Shown piece by piece: positions 1 through 8,800 of a stretch of 64,000 bases of DNA. A model generated the notes under the pieces. The model was not told the DNA's origin, did not search any database, and saw only the letters and a list, made by a program, of their open reading frames with translations. Location of the stretch: assembly GCF_900250075.1 (NCBI RefSeq), contig NZ_LT977071.1:372001-436000 (forward strand), written 5' to 3'. Position 1 is the stretch's first letter. The number at the start of each line of letters is the position of its first letter. Position numbers and translations under genes: made by a program. The DNA is from Cupriavidus taiwanensis (GTDB lineage: Bacteria > Pseudomonadota > Gammaproteobacteria > Burkholderiales > Burkholderiaceae).

Positions 1-704
1 GCCTGCGCCATCGCTTCGATGCTCGCCTCGATCGCCGCCGTATCGGCATCGTCAGACAAGGTGAAGACGGTGTCGCGCATCATCAGCGGCGGCTCGGCCG
101 GGTTCAGCACGATGATGGCCTTGCCGCGCGCCGCACCGCCCACCGAGCACAGTGCCTGGCTGGTGGTCTCGGTGAATTCGTCGATATTGGCGCGCGTGCC
201 CGGCCCCGCCGACTTGCTGGAGATCGACGCGACGATCTCGGCGTAGTGCACCCTGGCCACGCGCGACACCGCCGCCACCATCGGGATGGTGGCCTGGCCA
301 CCGCACGTGACCATGTTGATATTGGGCGCCGCCAGGTGCTGGTCGAGGTTGACCACCGGCACCACGTGCGGACCGATCGACGCCGGCGTCAGGTCGATCA
401 CGCGCACGCCGTGCTGCTGCAGCACGCGGTTGTGGTGCGCGTGCGCGCCGGCCGAGGTGGCATCGAAGGCGATGCGGATCTCGCCGAAGCCGGGCATGGC
501 GACCAGCCCGTCGATTCCTTCCGCGGTGATCGGCACGCCCAGCCGCGCGGCGCGGGCGAGCCCGTCCGACGCCGCGTCGATGCCCACCATGGCGCCCATC
601 TCCAGATGCTGCGATTGCCGCATCACCTTGATCATCAGGTCGGTGCCGATATTGCCCGAACCGATGATGGCCACCTTGTGCCGGGCGTTTGCTTTCATGT
701 CCAT
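1..704 (-). CDS. dmpF: Acetaldehyde dehydrogenase (acylating), DmpF/MhpF type, partial
   Basis: It oxidises acetaldehyde with CoA and NAD to acetyl-CoA, the last step of the meta-cleavage pathway, normally in a complex with the aldolase DmpG that channels acetaldehyde. The N-terminal Rossmann stretch [17 protein letters not shown] is clear, and [14 protein letters not shown] holds the catalytic Cys (about residue 135). The start at 704 (MDMKAN) has GGAGAG just upstream; a second in-frame ATG lies two codons later. About 234 of the usual 300-310 residues are present; the C-terminus runs off the window. It follows dmpI by 45 bp in the same direction, and dmpG would be expected next, outside the window. 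Confident assignment. Confidence 0.93.
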   Translation of the reverse strand, partial: MDMKANARHKVAIIGSGNIGTDLMIKVMRQSQHLEMGAMVGIDAASDGLARAARLGVPITAEGIDGLVAMPGFGEIRIAFDATSAGAHAHHNRVLQQHGVRVIDLTPASIGPHVVPVVNLDQHLAAPNINMVTCGGQATIPMVAAVSRVARVHYAEIVASISSKSAGPGTRANIDEFTETTSQALCSVGGAARGKAIIVLNPAEPPLMMRDTVFTLSDDADTAAIEASIEAMAQ

Positions 705-749
705 GTTGCTGTCCTCTCCGTTGTCTTCGCTGTCTCCATTGCGCAGTGC

Positions 750-941
750 TCAGCGCCCCAGCGCCTTGGCGGTGGTGCCGCCGATGCCGAACTGCGTCTT
801 TGGCACCTCGGTGATCATCACGCGCACGGTTTCCACCGGCGCGCCCACCGCTTCCACCGCGGCATCGGTCAGCGCGCGGATCAGGCGCGCCTTCTGTTCG
901 TCGGTACGGCCTTCGATCAGGAAGACCTGCAAGATCGGCAT
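750..941 (-). CDS. dmpI: 2-hydroxymuconate (4-oxalocrotonate) tautomerase
   Basis: The enzyme converts 2-hydroxymuconate to 2-oxo-3-hexenedioate in the oxalocrotonate branch. At 63 residues it has exactly the family size. After removal of Met the protein begins with the catalytic Pro (MPILQVFLIEGRT), and Arg12 and Arg40 match the substrate-binding arginines (Arg11 and Arg39 of the mature chain). An AAGGAG site sits 8 bases before the ATG. It lies between dmpH and dmpF in the phenol operon. Confidence 0.96.
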   Translation of the reverse strand: MPILQVFLIEGRTDEQKARLIRALTDAAVEAVGAPVETVRVMITEVPKTQFGIGGTTAKALGR

Positions 942-978
942 GGTGTGTCTCCTTTTTCCAGACGTTCGCGGCGCGGGA

Positions 979-1767
979 TCAGGTGAAGCGCATCGAGACC
1001 GTGCCGAGATGCTGGTAGCGCACGGTGATGCTGTCGCCCGCGGCGACCGCGATGGCCTCGGTCACGCCGCCTGTCATGATGAAGGTCCCTGCAGGCAGCT
1101 CGTGGCCGCGCGCGCCCAGCATGTTGGCCAGCATGGCAACGCTGTTGGCGGGATGCCCCAGCACCGCGGCGCCGGCGGCGGTGGCGACCACCTCGCCGTT
1201 CTTCTCCAGCACCACGCCGAGGGTCTTCAGGTCGAGTCCGTCGGCGCCGCGGTGGCTGCCGCCGACAACGAAGCGCGCCGACGAGGTGTTGTCGGCAATC
1301 ACGCTCTTCAGGTCGAAGCGGAAGTTCTCGTAGCGCGAGTCGATCACCTCTACCGCCGGCAACACGAAGTCGGTCGCGGCCTGCACGTCGCCGATATGGC
1401 AGCCCGGCCCCTTGAGCGGCGCCTTCAGCACGAAGGCGATCTCGGCCTCGACCTTGGGGTGGATCAGCGTGCCGGTATCGATGGCGGCGCCGTCCATGCA
1501 GGCGCCGTAGTCGGTGAGAAAGCCGTACACCGGCTCGCTCACGCCCATCTGGCGCATCTTGGCGAACGAGGTCAGGCCCATCTTTAGGCCGGCGATGCGG
1601 GTGCCGCGTGCCAACTTGCGCGCGCGGATCGCGTCCTGGATCGCATAGGCGTCGCCCCAGTCCATCTCCGGATGCGCGTCGGTGATCTTCGGCACGGCTT
1701 CCCGGTGCAGCTCGGCGTTCTCCAGATGCTCGGCCAGCCGGGCGATGGTGTCTTGCGTGAGGTTCAT
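979..1767 (-). CDS. dmpH: 4-oxalocrotonate decarboxylase
   Basis: It decarboxylates 2-oxo-3-hexenedioate to 2-hydroxypenta-2,4-dienoate with Mg2+, and in known systems forms a complex with the hydratase DmpE so that the unstable product is passed on. The 262 residues fit the family; the hydratase/decarboxylase fold is seen in GLKMGLTS (about 60), KVEAEIAFVL (about 105) and the C-terminal LGHPANSVAMLANMLG. It is a close paralogue of the next gene upstream, dmpE. DmpE and DmpH were told apart by length and by overall likeness to known sequences (MNLTQDTI start versus MQSEQIREL); the two labels are less certain than the family. Confidence 0.9.
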   Translation of the reverse strand: MNLTQDTIARLAEHLENAELHREAVPKITDAHPEMDWGDAYAIQDAIRARKLARGTRIAGLKMGLTSFAKMRQMGVSEPVYGFLTDYGACMDGAAIDTGTLIHPKVEAEIAFVLKAPLKGPGCHIGDVQAATDFVLPAVEVIDSRYENFRFDLKSVIADNTSSARFVVGGSHRGADGLDLKTLGVVLEKNGEVVATAAGAAVLGHPANSVAMLANMLGARGHELPAGTFIMTGGVTEAIAVAAGDSITVRYQHLGTVSMRFT

Positions 1768-1797
1768 GGCTTTGTCCTGCTGAAGGGATGGAAGGGG

Positions 1798-2580
1798 TCA
1801 GACGAAGCGCACGCCGGCCGAGCCGATGCCGCCCAGGCTGATGCGCAGCTGGTCGCCGGCGGTCACCGGCACCATCGCGGCCAGCGAGCCCGACAGGATC
1901 ACTTCGCCACGTTTCAGGCCAAGCCCCAGCCGGCCGAGCGTGTTGGCCAGCCACACCACCGCATTGGCGGGGTGCCCTAGCGCGGCCGCGCCGGCACCGG
2001 TGGCGACGATCTCGCCGTTCTTCTCCAGCGTCATGCCGACCGTGCCGAGGTCGAGCTGGCGCGGATCGACCGCCGCGTCGCCCAGCACGAACACGCCCGA
2101 CGAGGCGTTGTCGGCAACGGTGTCCTGGATGCGGATCTTCCAGTCGCGGATGCGTGAGTCGACGATCTCGAAGCACGGCAGCACGTACGCGGTGGCGCGC
2201 AGCACATCGGCATTGGTCACGCCAGGTCCTTCGAGGTCGTCCTTGAGCACGAAGGCGATCTCGCCTTCGGCCTTGGGCGCGATCAGGGAATCGGCGGAAA
2301 TGGCGGCGCCGTCGGCATACACCATTCCCGACAGCAAGTGGCCGAAGTCAGGCTGACGCACATCCAGCATGTCCATCACCACGCGGCTAGTCACGCCGAT
2401 CTTCTTGCCGACCACGCGCTCCCCGGCGTCGAGCCGGTGCTGCACCATGGCGAGCTGGATACGGTAGGCGTCATCCAGGGTCAGGTCGGGACAGGACTCG
2501 GTCAGCGGCGCCAGCGGGCGGCGGCTCGCCAGCGCCTGGTGCAGGCTGGCGCCGAGTTCGCGGATTTGTTCGCTTTGCAT
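1798..2580 (-). CDS. dmpE: 2-oxopent-4-enoate (2-hydroxypentadienoate) hydratase
   Basis: It adds water to 2-hydroxypenta-2,4-dienoate to give 4-hydroxy-2-oxovalerate, the substrate of the DmpG aldolase. The protein has 260 residues, with GKKIGVTS (about 57), KAEGEIAFVL (about 105), and LGHPANAVVWLANTLGRLG near 200 typical of the hydratase/decarboxylase superfamily. The ATG at 2580, eight bases after the dmpC stop, was preferred; longer in-frame starts would run into dmpC. No strong Shine-Dalgarno site is visible, which suggests translational coupling to dmpC. Confidence 0.9.
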   Translation of the reverse strand: MQSEQIRELGASLHQALASRRPLAPLTESCPDLTLDDAYRIQLAMVQHRLDAGERVVGKKIGVTSRVVMDMLDVRQPDFGHLLSGMVYADGAAISADSLIAPKAEGEIAFVLKDDLEGPGVTNADVLRATAYVLPCFEIVDSRIRDWKIRIQDTVADNASSGVFVLGDAAVDPRQLDLGTVGMTLEKNGEIVATGAGAAALGHPANAVVWLANTLGRLGLGLKRGEVILSGSLAAMVPVTAGDQLRISLGGIGSAGVRFV

Positions 2581-2588
2581 GTGGAGGC

Positions 2589-4043
2589 TCACAGTTTGAC
2601 GCAGACGTTGCGCAGCTCGGTGTAGAACTCGAGCGAATGGACGCCGCCTTCGCGGCCGATGCCGGATTGCTTCGCGCCGCCGAACGCGGTGCGCAGGTCG
2701 CGCAGGAACCACGCGTTGATCCAGCAGATGCCGACTTCCAGCGCGCTGCCCATGCGGTGCGCGGTGCCGAGGTCACCGGTCCACACGGTGGCGGCCAGGC
2801 CGTACGGCGTGGCGTTGGCCAGCGAGATGACTTCGTCCTCGGTGTCGAACGGCGCGAGATGGCAGCACGGCCCGAAGATCTCCTCGCGAATCACCGCGGC
2901 GCTTTCGGGAAGGCCGGTCCAGATGGTCGGCTGCACCCACGCGCCTTCGGCGAGCTTGCCGGGCATCTGCGGCACGCCGCCGCCAGTGACTACCGTCGCG
3001 CCTTCCTCGGCGGCCTTGCGGTAGTAGGACAGCACCTTGTCGCGGTGCTCGTGCGAGACCAGCGGCCCCATGTTGACGCCGGGTTCCGTCGGTGCGCCGA
3101 GCTTCAGCCCCTCGGCCCTGGCCTTGAGCGCGGCGACGAAGCGCTCGAAGATCGGGCGCTGCACGTAGACGCGCTCGGTGCCCAGGCAGACCTGGCCGCT
3201 GTTCTCGAATGCCGAGCGGGCGATGCCGGCGACGGCCTTGTCGAAATCGGCATCGGCAAAGACGATGCCCGCGTTCTTGCCGCCCAGTTCAAACGACACC
3301 GGACGCACGCCGTTGGCGGCGGCCTTCATGATCGCTTCGCCGGTGCGCGTTTCGCCGGTGAAGGTGATGCCGTTGACTTGCGGATGCGCCGTCAGGAATG
3401 CGCCGGCGGAATCCGGGCCAAAGCCGTGGACCACGTTGTAGACGCCCGGCGGCACGCCGGCCTCGTTCATGACCTCGCCCAGCAGCGTGGCGGTGGCGGG
3501 GGTTTCCTCGGACGGCTTAACCACCACGGTATTGCCGCAGGCCAGCGCGGGGCCGACCTTCCATGTCATCAGCAGCAACGGCAGATTCCACGGACAGACC
3601 ACGCCGATCACGCCGCGCGGGCTGCGCACTGCATAGTTGATGGCCTTGCCGCCATCCGGTGTATCCATGGCGAAGCTTTCGGTGGGAACGTTGCGGATCA
3701 GGTCGGCAAAGACCTTGAAGTTGGCAGCGCCGCGCGGGATGTCGATATGACTGGCGAGCGCATAGGGCTTGCCGGTATCGGCGATTTCCGCCTGCACGAA
3801 TTCCTCGAAGCGCCGGTTGATGCCGTCTGCCACCGCGTGCAGCAGTTCGACGCGCTGCGCCACGGTCATGCGGCCCCAGGGGCCGTGCAGCGCATTGCGC
3901 GCGGCTTGCACGGCGGCGTCGACTTCAGCCTGGCCGGCTTCGTGGACGTGGCCGATCAGGGCGTTGTCGGCGGGGTTGCGGTTCTCGAAGGTGCGGGTGG
4001 TGCCGACCCACTCGCCGTTGATGAAGTTCTTGAATTGTTTCAT
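2589..4043 (-). CDS. dmpC: 2-hydroxymuconic semialdehyde dehydrogenase
   Basis: An NAD-dependent aldehyde dehydrogenase that oxidises 2-hydroxymuconic semialdehyde to 2-hydroxymuconate, committing the ring-cleavage product to the oxalocrotonate branch. The 484 residues show the ALDH catalytic set: Asn153 in CPWNLP, Glu252 in FELGGKNAG and nucleophile Cys286 in NSGQVCLGTERVY. The ATG at 4043 (MKQFKNFINGEWVG) gives the normal family length; the frame stays open upstream to 4136 but that stretch has no family similarity. A 121-bp gap with a large hairpin separates it from dmpB. Because dmpD is absent, this dehydrogenase is the only visible exit from the semialdehyde. Confidence 0.96.
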   Translation of the reverse strand: MKQFKNFINGEWVGTTRTFENRNPADNALIGHVHEAGQAEVDAAVQAARNALHGPWGRMTVAQRVELLHAVADGINRRFEEFVQAEIADTGKPYALASHIDIPRGAANFKVFADLIRNVPTESFAMDTPDGGKAINYAVRSPRGVIGVVCPWNLPLLLMTWKVGPALACGNTVVVKPSEETPATATLLGEVMNEAGVPPGVYNVVHGFGPDSAGAFLTAHPQVNGITFTGETRTGEAIMKAAANGVRPVSFELGGKNAGIVFADADFDKAVAGIARSAFENSGQVCLGTERVYVQRPIFERFVAALKARAEGLKLGAPTEPGVNMGPLVSHEHRDKVLSYYRKAAEEGATVVTGGGVPQMPGKLAEGAWVQPTIWTGLPESAAVIREEIFGPCCHLAPFDTEDEVISLANATPYGLAATVWTGDLGTAHRMGSALEVGICWINAWFLRDLRTAFGGAKQSGIGREGGVHSLEFYTELRNVCVKL

Positions 4044-4098
4044 GTTGGTTCTCTGGTGTTGGGCGACGCATCCACTACGGCTTTCCCGCTCACCGACT

Positions 4099-4138
4099 GG
4101 TTGCTCCCTCTCCCGCAGGCGGGAGAGGGGAGCCAACC
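4099..4138. repeat. REP-like palindrome between dmpB and dmpC
   Basis: A near-perfect inverted repeat: the arms start GGTTG and run through CTCCCTCTCCCGC and its complement, with a 2-base centre. Related CTCTCCCGC/GCGGGAGAG elements occur at 10545-10568 and, more diverged, at 10637-10662 and 58455-58484, so it is a dispersed genomic repeat. Lying inside the operon, it may act as an mRNA stabiliser or processing point separating dmpB from dmpC (inference). Confidence 0.8.
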
Positions 4139-4164
4139 AGCGGCAAGTGCTGGCGCCTGTGCTC

Positions 4165-5100
4165 TCAGGTCAGCACATTCAAAAACGCCTCGTTCAGCTT
4201 GCGGTCGTGATAGAAGATCGCCTTGCCCAGCTCGTTGTCCGTCCAGGTGATCGTCGGCTTGTCCGGGTAGTGGATATAGCCGCCGGAAAACACCTCGTTC
4301 CGGTTCCCCGACGGATCAAAGAAGTAGATCGTCGCCCCACGCGTGATCCCATGCCGCGTCGGCCCGATATCCAGCGACACATCCTTTTTGGAAATGATGT
4401 CGGCCGCCTTCAGCACCTCGCCCCAGTTGTCGAGCAGGAACGAGGCATGGTGGAAGCGGTTCTTCTCCGGATGCCGGATAAAGGCGACGTCATGCGCCTT
4501 GTTCGAGCATGTCAGGAAGGCACCGATCAGCACCTCGCCGTCCGGCCCGGCCACCACCTGCTCCGCCAGCGAGAACCCCAGCACATCGCGGAACAGCTTC
4601 ACGGTGCCGTCGACATCGTCGCCATACAGCAGGCAATGGTCGAAGCGGCTGGGTGCCATGCCGCGCAGGTCGTCCGGCCAGGGATCGGGATTGAGGTCGC
4701 CGGTCTTGCAGCCCGGCTTGTCCTTGTCCGCGAACAGCTCCATCGCATGGCCGGTGGGAATCGTGAAGCGGAAGCGCACGCCGGTGTGGGGGTGCTCGCC
4801 CGCGGCGATCCATTTGCAATCGGTGGCCAGCCCCGACTGCTCTACCTCCAGCGCCAGCCGCTCCAGCGTGTGGCCGCTGTCGACGCGAAAACCCATGTAG
4901 TCCATGCCCGGGCTGTCAGACTCGCGCAGCACCACGCTGTGGTGGTCGTGCTCGTCCCACGCCTTCAGGAACACGCGGCCCTGCTCGTCGCGGGCGGTTT
5001 CGATCAGGCCGAGGACCTCGGTGTAGTGCCTTACCGCCGGTTCCAGCTCCAGCACGCGCAGGGCCACGTGCCCCGGGCGCAATACGCCAGTCAATGCCAT
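4165..5100 (-). CDS. dmpB: Catechol 2,3-dioxygenase
   Basis: An extradiol ring-cleavage enzyme (Fe2+) that turns catechol into 2-hydroxymuconic semialdehyde. The 311 residues align with XylE/DmpB of 307 residues at small offsets: Fe ligands His155, His218 and Glu269, and the catalytic His203, His250 and Tyr259 (equivalent to 199, 246 and 255 of XylE) are all present. The extradiol signature is seen around [26 protein letters not shown] precedes the ATG. It follows dmpQ with a 33-bp gap, the usual order in phenol and toluene meta-cleavage operons. Confidence 0.97.
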   Translation of the reverse strand: MALTGVLRPGHVALRVLELEPAVRHYTEVLGLIETARDEQGRVFLKAWDEHDHHSVVLRESDSPGMDYMGFRVDSGHTLERLALEVEQSGLATDCKWIAAGEHPHTGVRFRFTIPTGHAMELFADKDKPGCKTGDLNPDPWPDDLRGMAPSRFDHCLLYGDDVDGTVKLFRDVLGFSLAEQVVAGPDGEVLIGAFLTCSNKAHDVAFIRHPEKNRFHHASFLLDNWGEVLKAADIISKKDVSLDIGPTRHGITRGATIYFFDPSGNRNEVFSGGYIHYPDKPTITWTDNELGKAIFYHDRKLNEAFLNVLT

Positions 5101-5133
5101 GTCTGTCTCCTTGTGTGTGTCTTCACTGCTTGG

Positions 5134-5457
5134 TCATGCGTGATCGCTTTTGCCGGCATGCCGCTCAAGGCAGCGCTGCAGCAGCGCCACCGGCCGAAGC
5201 CGGATATCGCTGTCGGGATAGGTCTTGCAGGCCAGCACCAGCCCTTCGCGCTGGTCGGCCTCCGACAGGCAAGCCCGGCTCGTCTTGCCCACGTGGTACT
5301 GCCCGGCCTCAATCCGCACCTTGCACACGCCGCAGCCGCCACCGCGGCAGCCGGCGGGAATGCCGCGCTGGCCCAGTACTTCCATGGCCCGCAACAGGTT
5401 CTGCTCCGGCGCGCACACGTAGCGCTGCCCGCTGCCGGCGATTTCCACGGTATGCAT
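5134..5457 (-). CDS. dmpQ: Plant-type [2Fe-2S] ferredoxin, DmpQ/XylT-like
   Basis: A 107-residue chloroplast-type ferredoxin. Cluster ligands are Cys37, Cys42, Cys45 (AGCRGGGCGVCKV) and Cys77. XylT and DmpQ homologues reduce and so reactivate the iron of catechol 2,3-dioxygenase after oxidation by substituted catechols; its place immediately before dmpB fits that role. The ATG at 5457 is preceded by GGGAGGG; another ATG four bases upstream is out of frame. The gap to the dmpP stop is only 16 bp. Confidence 0.92.
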   Translation of the reverse strand: MHTVEIAGSGQRYVCAPEQNLLRAMEVLGQRGIPAGCRGGGCGVCKVRIEAGQYHVGKTSRACLSEADQREGLVLACKTYPDSDIRLRPVALLQRCLERHAGKSDHA

Positions 5458-5473
5458 GCATGGCCCTCCCCGC

Positions 5474-6541
5474 TCAGATCTTGAACAGCGGGCTGCGCGC
5501 ACTGTTTTGCGCATCGCCCGCGGACAGGAACTTCTCCGTGTGGATATCCGCCTCGAACAGGCGTCCCTGCATCAACGTGCGGATGCAGGCCTCGATCATC
5601 GGTGGCGGGCCGCACAGGTAAGCCTTGTGGCCGCGGAAGTCGGCGCCGCCGTCCTTTGCGTAGAGCTGCTGCAGAACGTCATGCACGTAGCCGCGTGCGC
5701 CGTCCCAGCCGCTGTCGGCGGGCTCGTCCGACAGCGCGGGCACATAGCGGAAGTTGGCATGCGCCTGCGCCAGCGCGTGAAACTCGTCGTCGTAGTACAG
5801 CTCATCACGATTGCGCGCGCCCTGCACCAGCGTGATCGGCAGCGTCTCGCCGGCGGCAAGCAGGTCGAGGATCATCGAGCGCGGGCTGGACAGGCCCGAG
5901 CCGCCGGCCAGGAACAGCATCGGCACCCGCGCCGACTTGCGCACGAAGAAGCGCCCGTACGGGGCCGAGAAGCGCAGTTCGCTGCCTGTGGCCAGCTGCT
6001 CGTGCAGCCAAGTGGTGGCGGGTCCGCCGGGCACGCGCCGCACATGCAGTTCGACCAGTTCGTCGCCAGGCTTGCTGGCGAGCGAGAACGCACGCGGCTG
6101 GTCGCAGCCCGGCACCTGCAGGTTCAGGTACTGGCCAGCCTGGAACGCGGCGCGCTGGCCGTCCTTCGGCTTCAGCCAGATGCCGAGGATGGTCGGCGTC
6201 AGCGCGCGCGTGGCCACCACCTCGGCGCGGTAGTCGGCCAGCGGCAGGCCCTCCGCATCGGCGTCCTCCTCGATATCGGCCTCGATCACCAGGTCTGACT
6301 GCGCTGTCGCGCAGCAGGCCAGGCATTGGCCGTTGTCGCGCTCGAAGTCCATCAGCGCAAAGCCGGAGGCCTCGCCCTGGTTGACCTCGCCGTCGACCAC
6401 CTGCACCTTGCAGGTGGCGCACAGGCCGTGGCAGCAGGCGTGCGGCAGCCACACCCCGTTGCGCAGGCAGGCATCGAGCACGGTCTGCCCCGGCGCGATG
6501 GGAATGGTCTGGCCGATCGGTTCAATGGTCAGCGAATACAT
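5474..6541 (-). CDS. dmpP: Phenol hydroxylase reductase component P5
   Basis: It passes electrons from NADH through FAD and a [2Fe-2S] cluster to the diiron hydroxylase. The 355 residues hold an N-terminal ferredoxin domain with Cys36, Cys41, Cys44 and Cys76, an FAD-binding segment (RAFSLASKP near 155) and a NAD-binding end (YLCGPPPMIEA near 310). The length equals known DmpP proteins. AAGGAG precedes the start. It is the last of the six hydroxylase genes. Confidence 0.96.
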   Translation of the reverse strand: MYSLTIEPIGQTIPIAPGQTVLDACLRNGVWLPHACCHGLCATCKVQVVDGEVNQGEASGFALMDFERDNGQCLACCATAQSDLVIEADIEEDADAEGLPLADYRAEVVATRALTPTILGIWLKPKDGQRAAFQAGQYLNLQVPGCDQPRAFSLASKPGDELVELHVRRVPGGPATTWLHEQLATGSELRFSAPYGRFFVRKSARVPMLFLAGGSGLSSPRSMILDLLAAGETLPITLVQGARNRDELYYDDEFHALAQAHANFRYVPALSDEPADSGWDGARGYVHDVLQQLYAKDGGADFRGHKAYLCGPPPMIEACIRTLMQGRLFEADIHTEKFLSAGDAQNSARSPLFKI

Positions 6542-6569
6542 CTCGGTCTCCTTGCTTGCTAACCGCGCA

Positions 6570-6929
6570 TCAGCTGCCGCTGCCGCCGATGCCGTCCAGC
6601 CCCGGCGTGCGGAAGCGGATCACCTCCTTGTGGCCAAGGCCGTTCTCTGCCAGCGTGCGGTCCAGGTCGGGCTGCCACGGCTGGCCGCCGCGCAGCCACT
6701 GCACCGTGCTCCAGTCGATGCGGGCGAAGTCGGGGTGATAGCCGTAGACGCCAGGAAGGACGTCTTGCACCACCGCGCGCAGCGGCATCGACGGCGCGAA
6801 CGGAAAGCAGTGCGGTGCGCAGAACAGCAGGTGGCCGTCCCAGCCGATGTAGAGCAGGCGGTTGCCGTGGAATGCATCTTCGCGATCGGCGGGCGCAAAG
6901 GTGTAGTCGCCGATGGATACGACGGGCAT
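6570..6929 (-). CDS. dmpO: Phenol hydroxylase gamma subunit P4
   Basis: The small gamma subunit of the (alpha-beta-gamma)2 oxygenase core. The 119-residue protein starts MPVVSIGDYTFAPADREDAF, typical of DmpO/PhhO. The ATG at 6929 has AAGGAG eight bases away; the frame is open further upstream only as a shadow of dmpN. The gap to dmpN is 28 bp. Confidence 0.94.
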   Translation of the reverse strand: MPVVSIGDYTFAPADREDAFHGNRLLYIGWDGHLLFCAPHCFPFAPSMPLRAVVQDVLPGVYGYHPDFARIDWSTVQWLRGGQPWQPDLDRTLAENGLGHKEVIRFRTPGLDGIGGSGS

Positions 6930-6957
6930 GGTTGTCTCCTTGTCTGTGATGCGTCGC

Positions 6958-8469
6958 TCAGGCGGCCGGCGCGATGCCCTTCCAGGCGTTCCAGTTGCGC
7001 TGGTCCTGCGAGCCTTCGAAGTCGAGGTTGTCGGCGCCCTGGTTGATGCGGTACCACTGCAGCACGTCAGGCAGCGTGGCGCCGCCGCAGTTGCCCTGGT
7101 AGATCTGGTGCACCGGCAGCCACGCCTGCGCGTACTTGGCGGGCTCGTCGTCGAAGATGTCCTTGCAGCCATCGGAGCAGAAGTGGAACTTCATGCCGTG
7201 GTAGCTGCTTTCGCGGTAGCAGGTCTGGGTGGGGTCGTCCGCTTCGGAGAACACCATCGGGATCTGGCAGGTCTGGCACAGCATCGGCAGCGTGGCGTTG
7301 TAGAAGCGCTCGCCGGCCTGCTGCCGCTCCTGCCAGTGGTCCAGGCGCGGCTTGTAGTAGCGTTCGAAGGTCTGGGGGTATTTCTCGGCCAGCCACGCCA
7401 TCTCGTCGGCCTTCGGGATCCAGGTATGGAAGCCCGCCGCGGCCGCGTAGTTGTAGAAAGTGCCCCACGCCTCGTGCGTGATGCGGTCCTTGGTCCTGGT
7501 GGCGACCTCGTGGTACTTGGGCATGCGCAGCCCGTAGCGCTCCAGGTCCTTGAACAGCGCACCGCCGGCCTGCTCGAAGTACATCTCCCACGCCTCGGCC
7601 CACGACATCACGCGCTTGGGCAGCATGTAGTCCATCATCATTCCGACCAGCGTCAGCAGGCGGAAGCCGCGCCAGAACCATTTGTCGAGCCACTTCTGCA
7701 GGATCGGGATGTTGCCGGGGTCCTGCTCGCACAGGAACTTGACCACCTCCAGCCCCAGCGTCATGTGGCGCGACTCGTCGGACTGCGCCGAGAAGCCGAA
7801 GGTCACGGTGGCCATGTCGCCGTTGTACGCCGCGCCCGACATGAACGGCATGAACAGCAGGTTGGTCAGCACGTACTCGAACGAGAACGAGATCGCGGTG
7901 ATGAACTCGAACGGCCCCGCGCTCATCGCGTCTTCGAAGTAGGACTTGGGCACCGACAGGTACCAGACCCGGTCGTGCATGTGGCGCCATTCGCCGAAGC
8001 CGTGGAAGTACTTGTTGTAGACCGACAGCGTATGCAGCTGGGTCTGCGCGTGGCGCAGCTCGTCGATCGACTGCATCTGCGCCGCCACGCGCGCGCCCGC
8101 GCCGCGGAAGTGCCGGCCCAGGTGGGCATAGCCGCGGTGCGCGGCGTACTCGAGCGGCGTCACGCCGGTCAGGAACAGCCGCAGCGCGTTCAGGTAGCGC
8201 GGGTCGGACACGTTGAGGTGGCCGTTGTTCTGCACGAACGAGTCGATGATCGCGTACAGCTTGCGCTCCTTCTCCGACTGGTATTTCCAGTACGCGTCCA
8301 TGGTCATGCGGAACGGGTCTTCCCACTTGTCCCAGTCGTGGATCTTGATCCCTTCGTACTTGTCGAAGGGAAAGACCTTGTCCATCGGCTCATAGGTCGT
8401 TTCCCAGGCGAGGTCGCGCGTCATCGAGGCGTATTTCTCGCGCAGGTTGAGCTTCTTGCGTGCGTCCAT
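6958..8469 (-). CDS. dmpN: Phenol hydroxylase alpha subunit P3 (diiron oxygenase)
   Basis: The catalytic subunit that inserts oxygen into phenol to give catechol. The 503 residues carry the carboxylate-bridged diiron set: Glu107, Glu137 and His140 (DELRH), Glu198, Glu232 and His235 (DESRH). These sit at a constant +3 offset from toluene/o-xylene monooxygenase numbering. A C-terminal YHS-type Cys cluster follows (LCQTCQIP, HFCSDGCKDIF). An upstream GGAGA site is present. This is the marker gene of the operon. Confidence 0.97.
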   Translation of the reverse strand: MDARKKLNLREKYASMTRDLAWETTYEPMDKVFPFDKYEGIKIHDWDKWEDPFRMTMDAYWKYQSEKERKLYAIIDSFVQNNGHLNVSDPRYLNALRLFLTGVTPLEYAAHRGYAHLGRHFRGAGARVAAQMQSIDELRHAQTQLHTLSVYNKYFHGFGEWRHMHDRVWYLSVPKSYFEDAMSAGPFEFITAISFSFEYVLTNLLFMPFMSGAAYNGDMATVTFGFSAQSDESRHMTLGLEVVKFLCEQDPGNIPILQKWLDKWFWRGFRLLTLVGMMMDYMLPKRVMSWAEAWEMYFEQAGGALFKDLERYGLRMPKYHEVATRTKDRITHEAWGTFYNYAAAAGFHTWIPKADEMAWLAEKYPQTFERYYKPRLDHWQERQQAGERFYNATLPMLCQTCQIPMVFSEADDPTQTCYRESSYHGMKFHFCSDGCKDIFDDEPAKYAQAWLPVHQIYQGNCGGATLPDVLQWYRINQGADNLDFEGSQDQRNWNAWKGIAPAA

Positions 8470-8500
8470 GATGTCTCCGTGTTGTCCTGTGTGCGTGGGC

Positions 8501-8779
8501 TCAGGCGTTCCAGCGCAGCGTGAAGGCGTCTTCGTCTTCGTCGATGTTCCCGCACAGCGAGATCAGGTTGAGGTGGATCTCCTGCAGGTCCCAGTCGCGG
8601 CCGAGCTTGCCGGCGACCAGCTCGCGCACGATGGTCAGCTGGCCGGGGGCGTCGATCTTGACCATGGCCGGGAACTGCGCGACCACGGCGTGCGGATTGG
8701 CTTCGGTGATGGCGTCGATGATGGGGCGGGTGTCGTCGTTGTTCTGCAGGGCGATGTAGACGTTGGCGGCGGTGGTCAT
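8501..8779 (-). CDS. dmpM: Phenol hydroxylase coupling/activator protein P2
   Basis: A cofactorless 92-residue regulatory protein of the MmoB/DmpM family that binds the hydroxylase and tunes substrate access and turnover. The start MTTAANVYIALQNNDDTRPI and the Asp/Glu-rich end fit the family. AAGGAG lies before the ATG. It sits between dmpL and dmpN with short gaps (21 and 31 bp). Confidence 0.95.
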   Translation of the reverse strand: MTTAANVYIALQNNDDTRPIIDAITEANPHAVVAQFPAMVKIDAPGQLTIVRELVAGKLGRDWDLQEIHLNLISLCGNIDEDEDAFTLRWNA

Positions 8780-8800
8780 GGCGGGTCTCCTTCTTTGCGC

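Noticed and set aside
2637..4250. A 537-codon open frame antisense to dmpC
   Set aside because: It is the mirror of a well-supported dehydrogenase, with His/Gly/Arg-rich text and no family motif; long antisense frames are common in DNA of this GC content.
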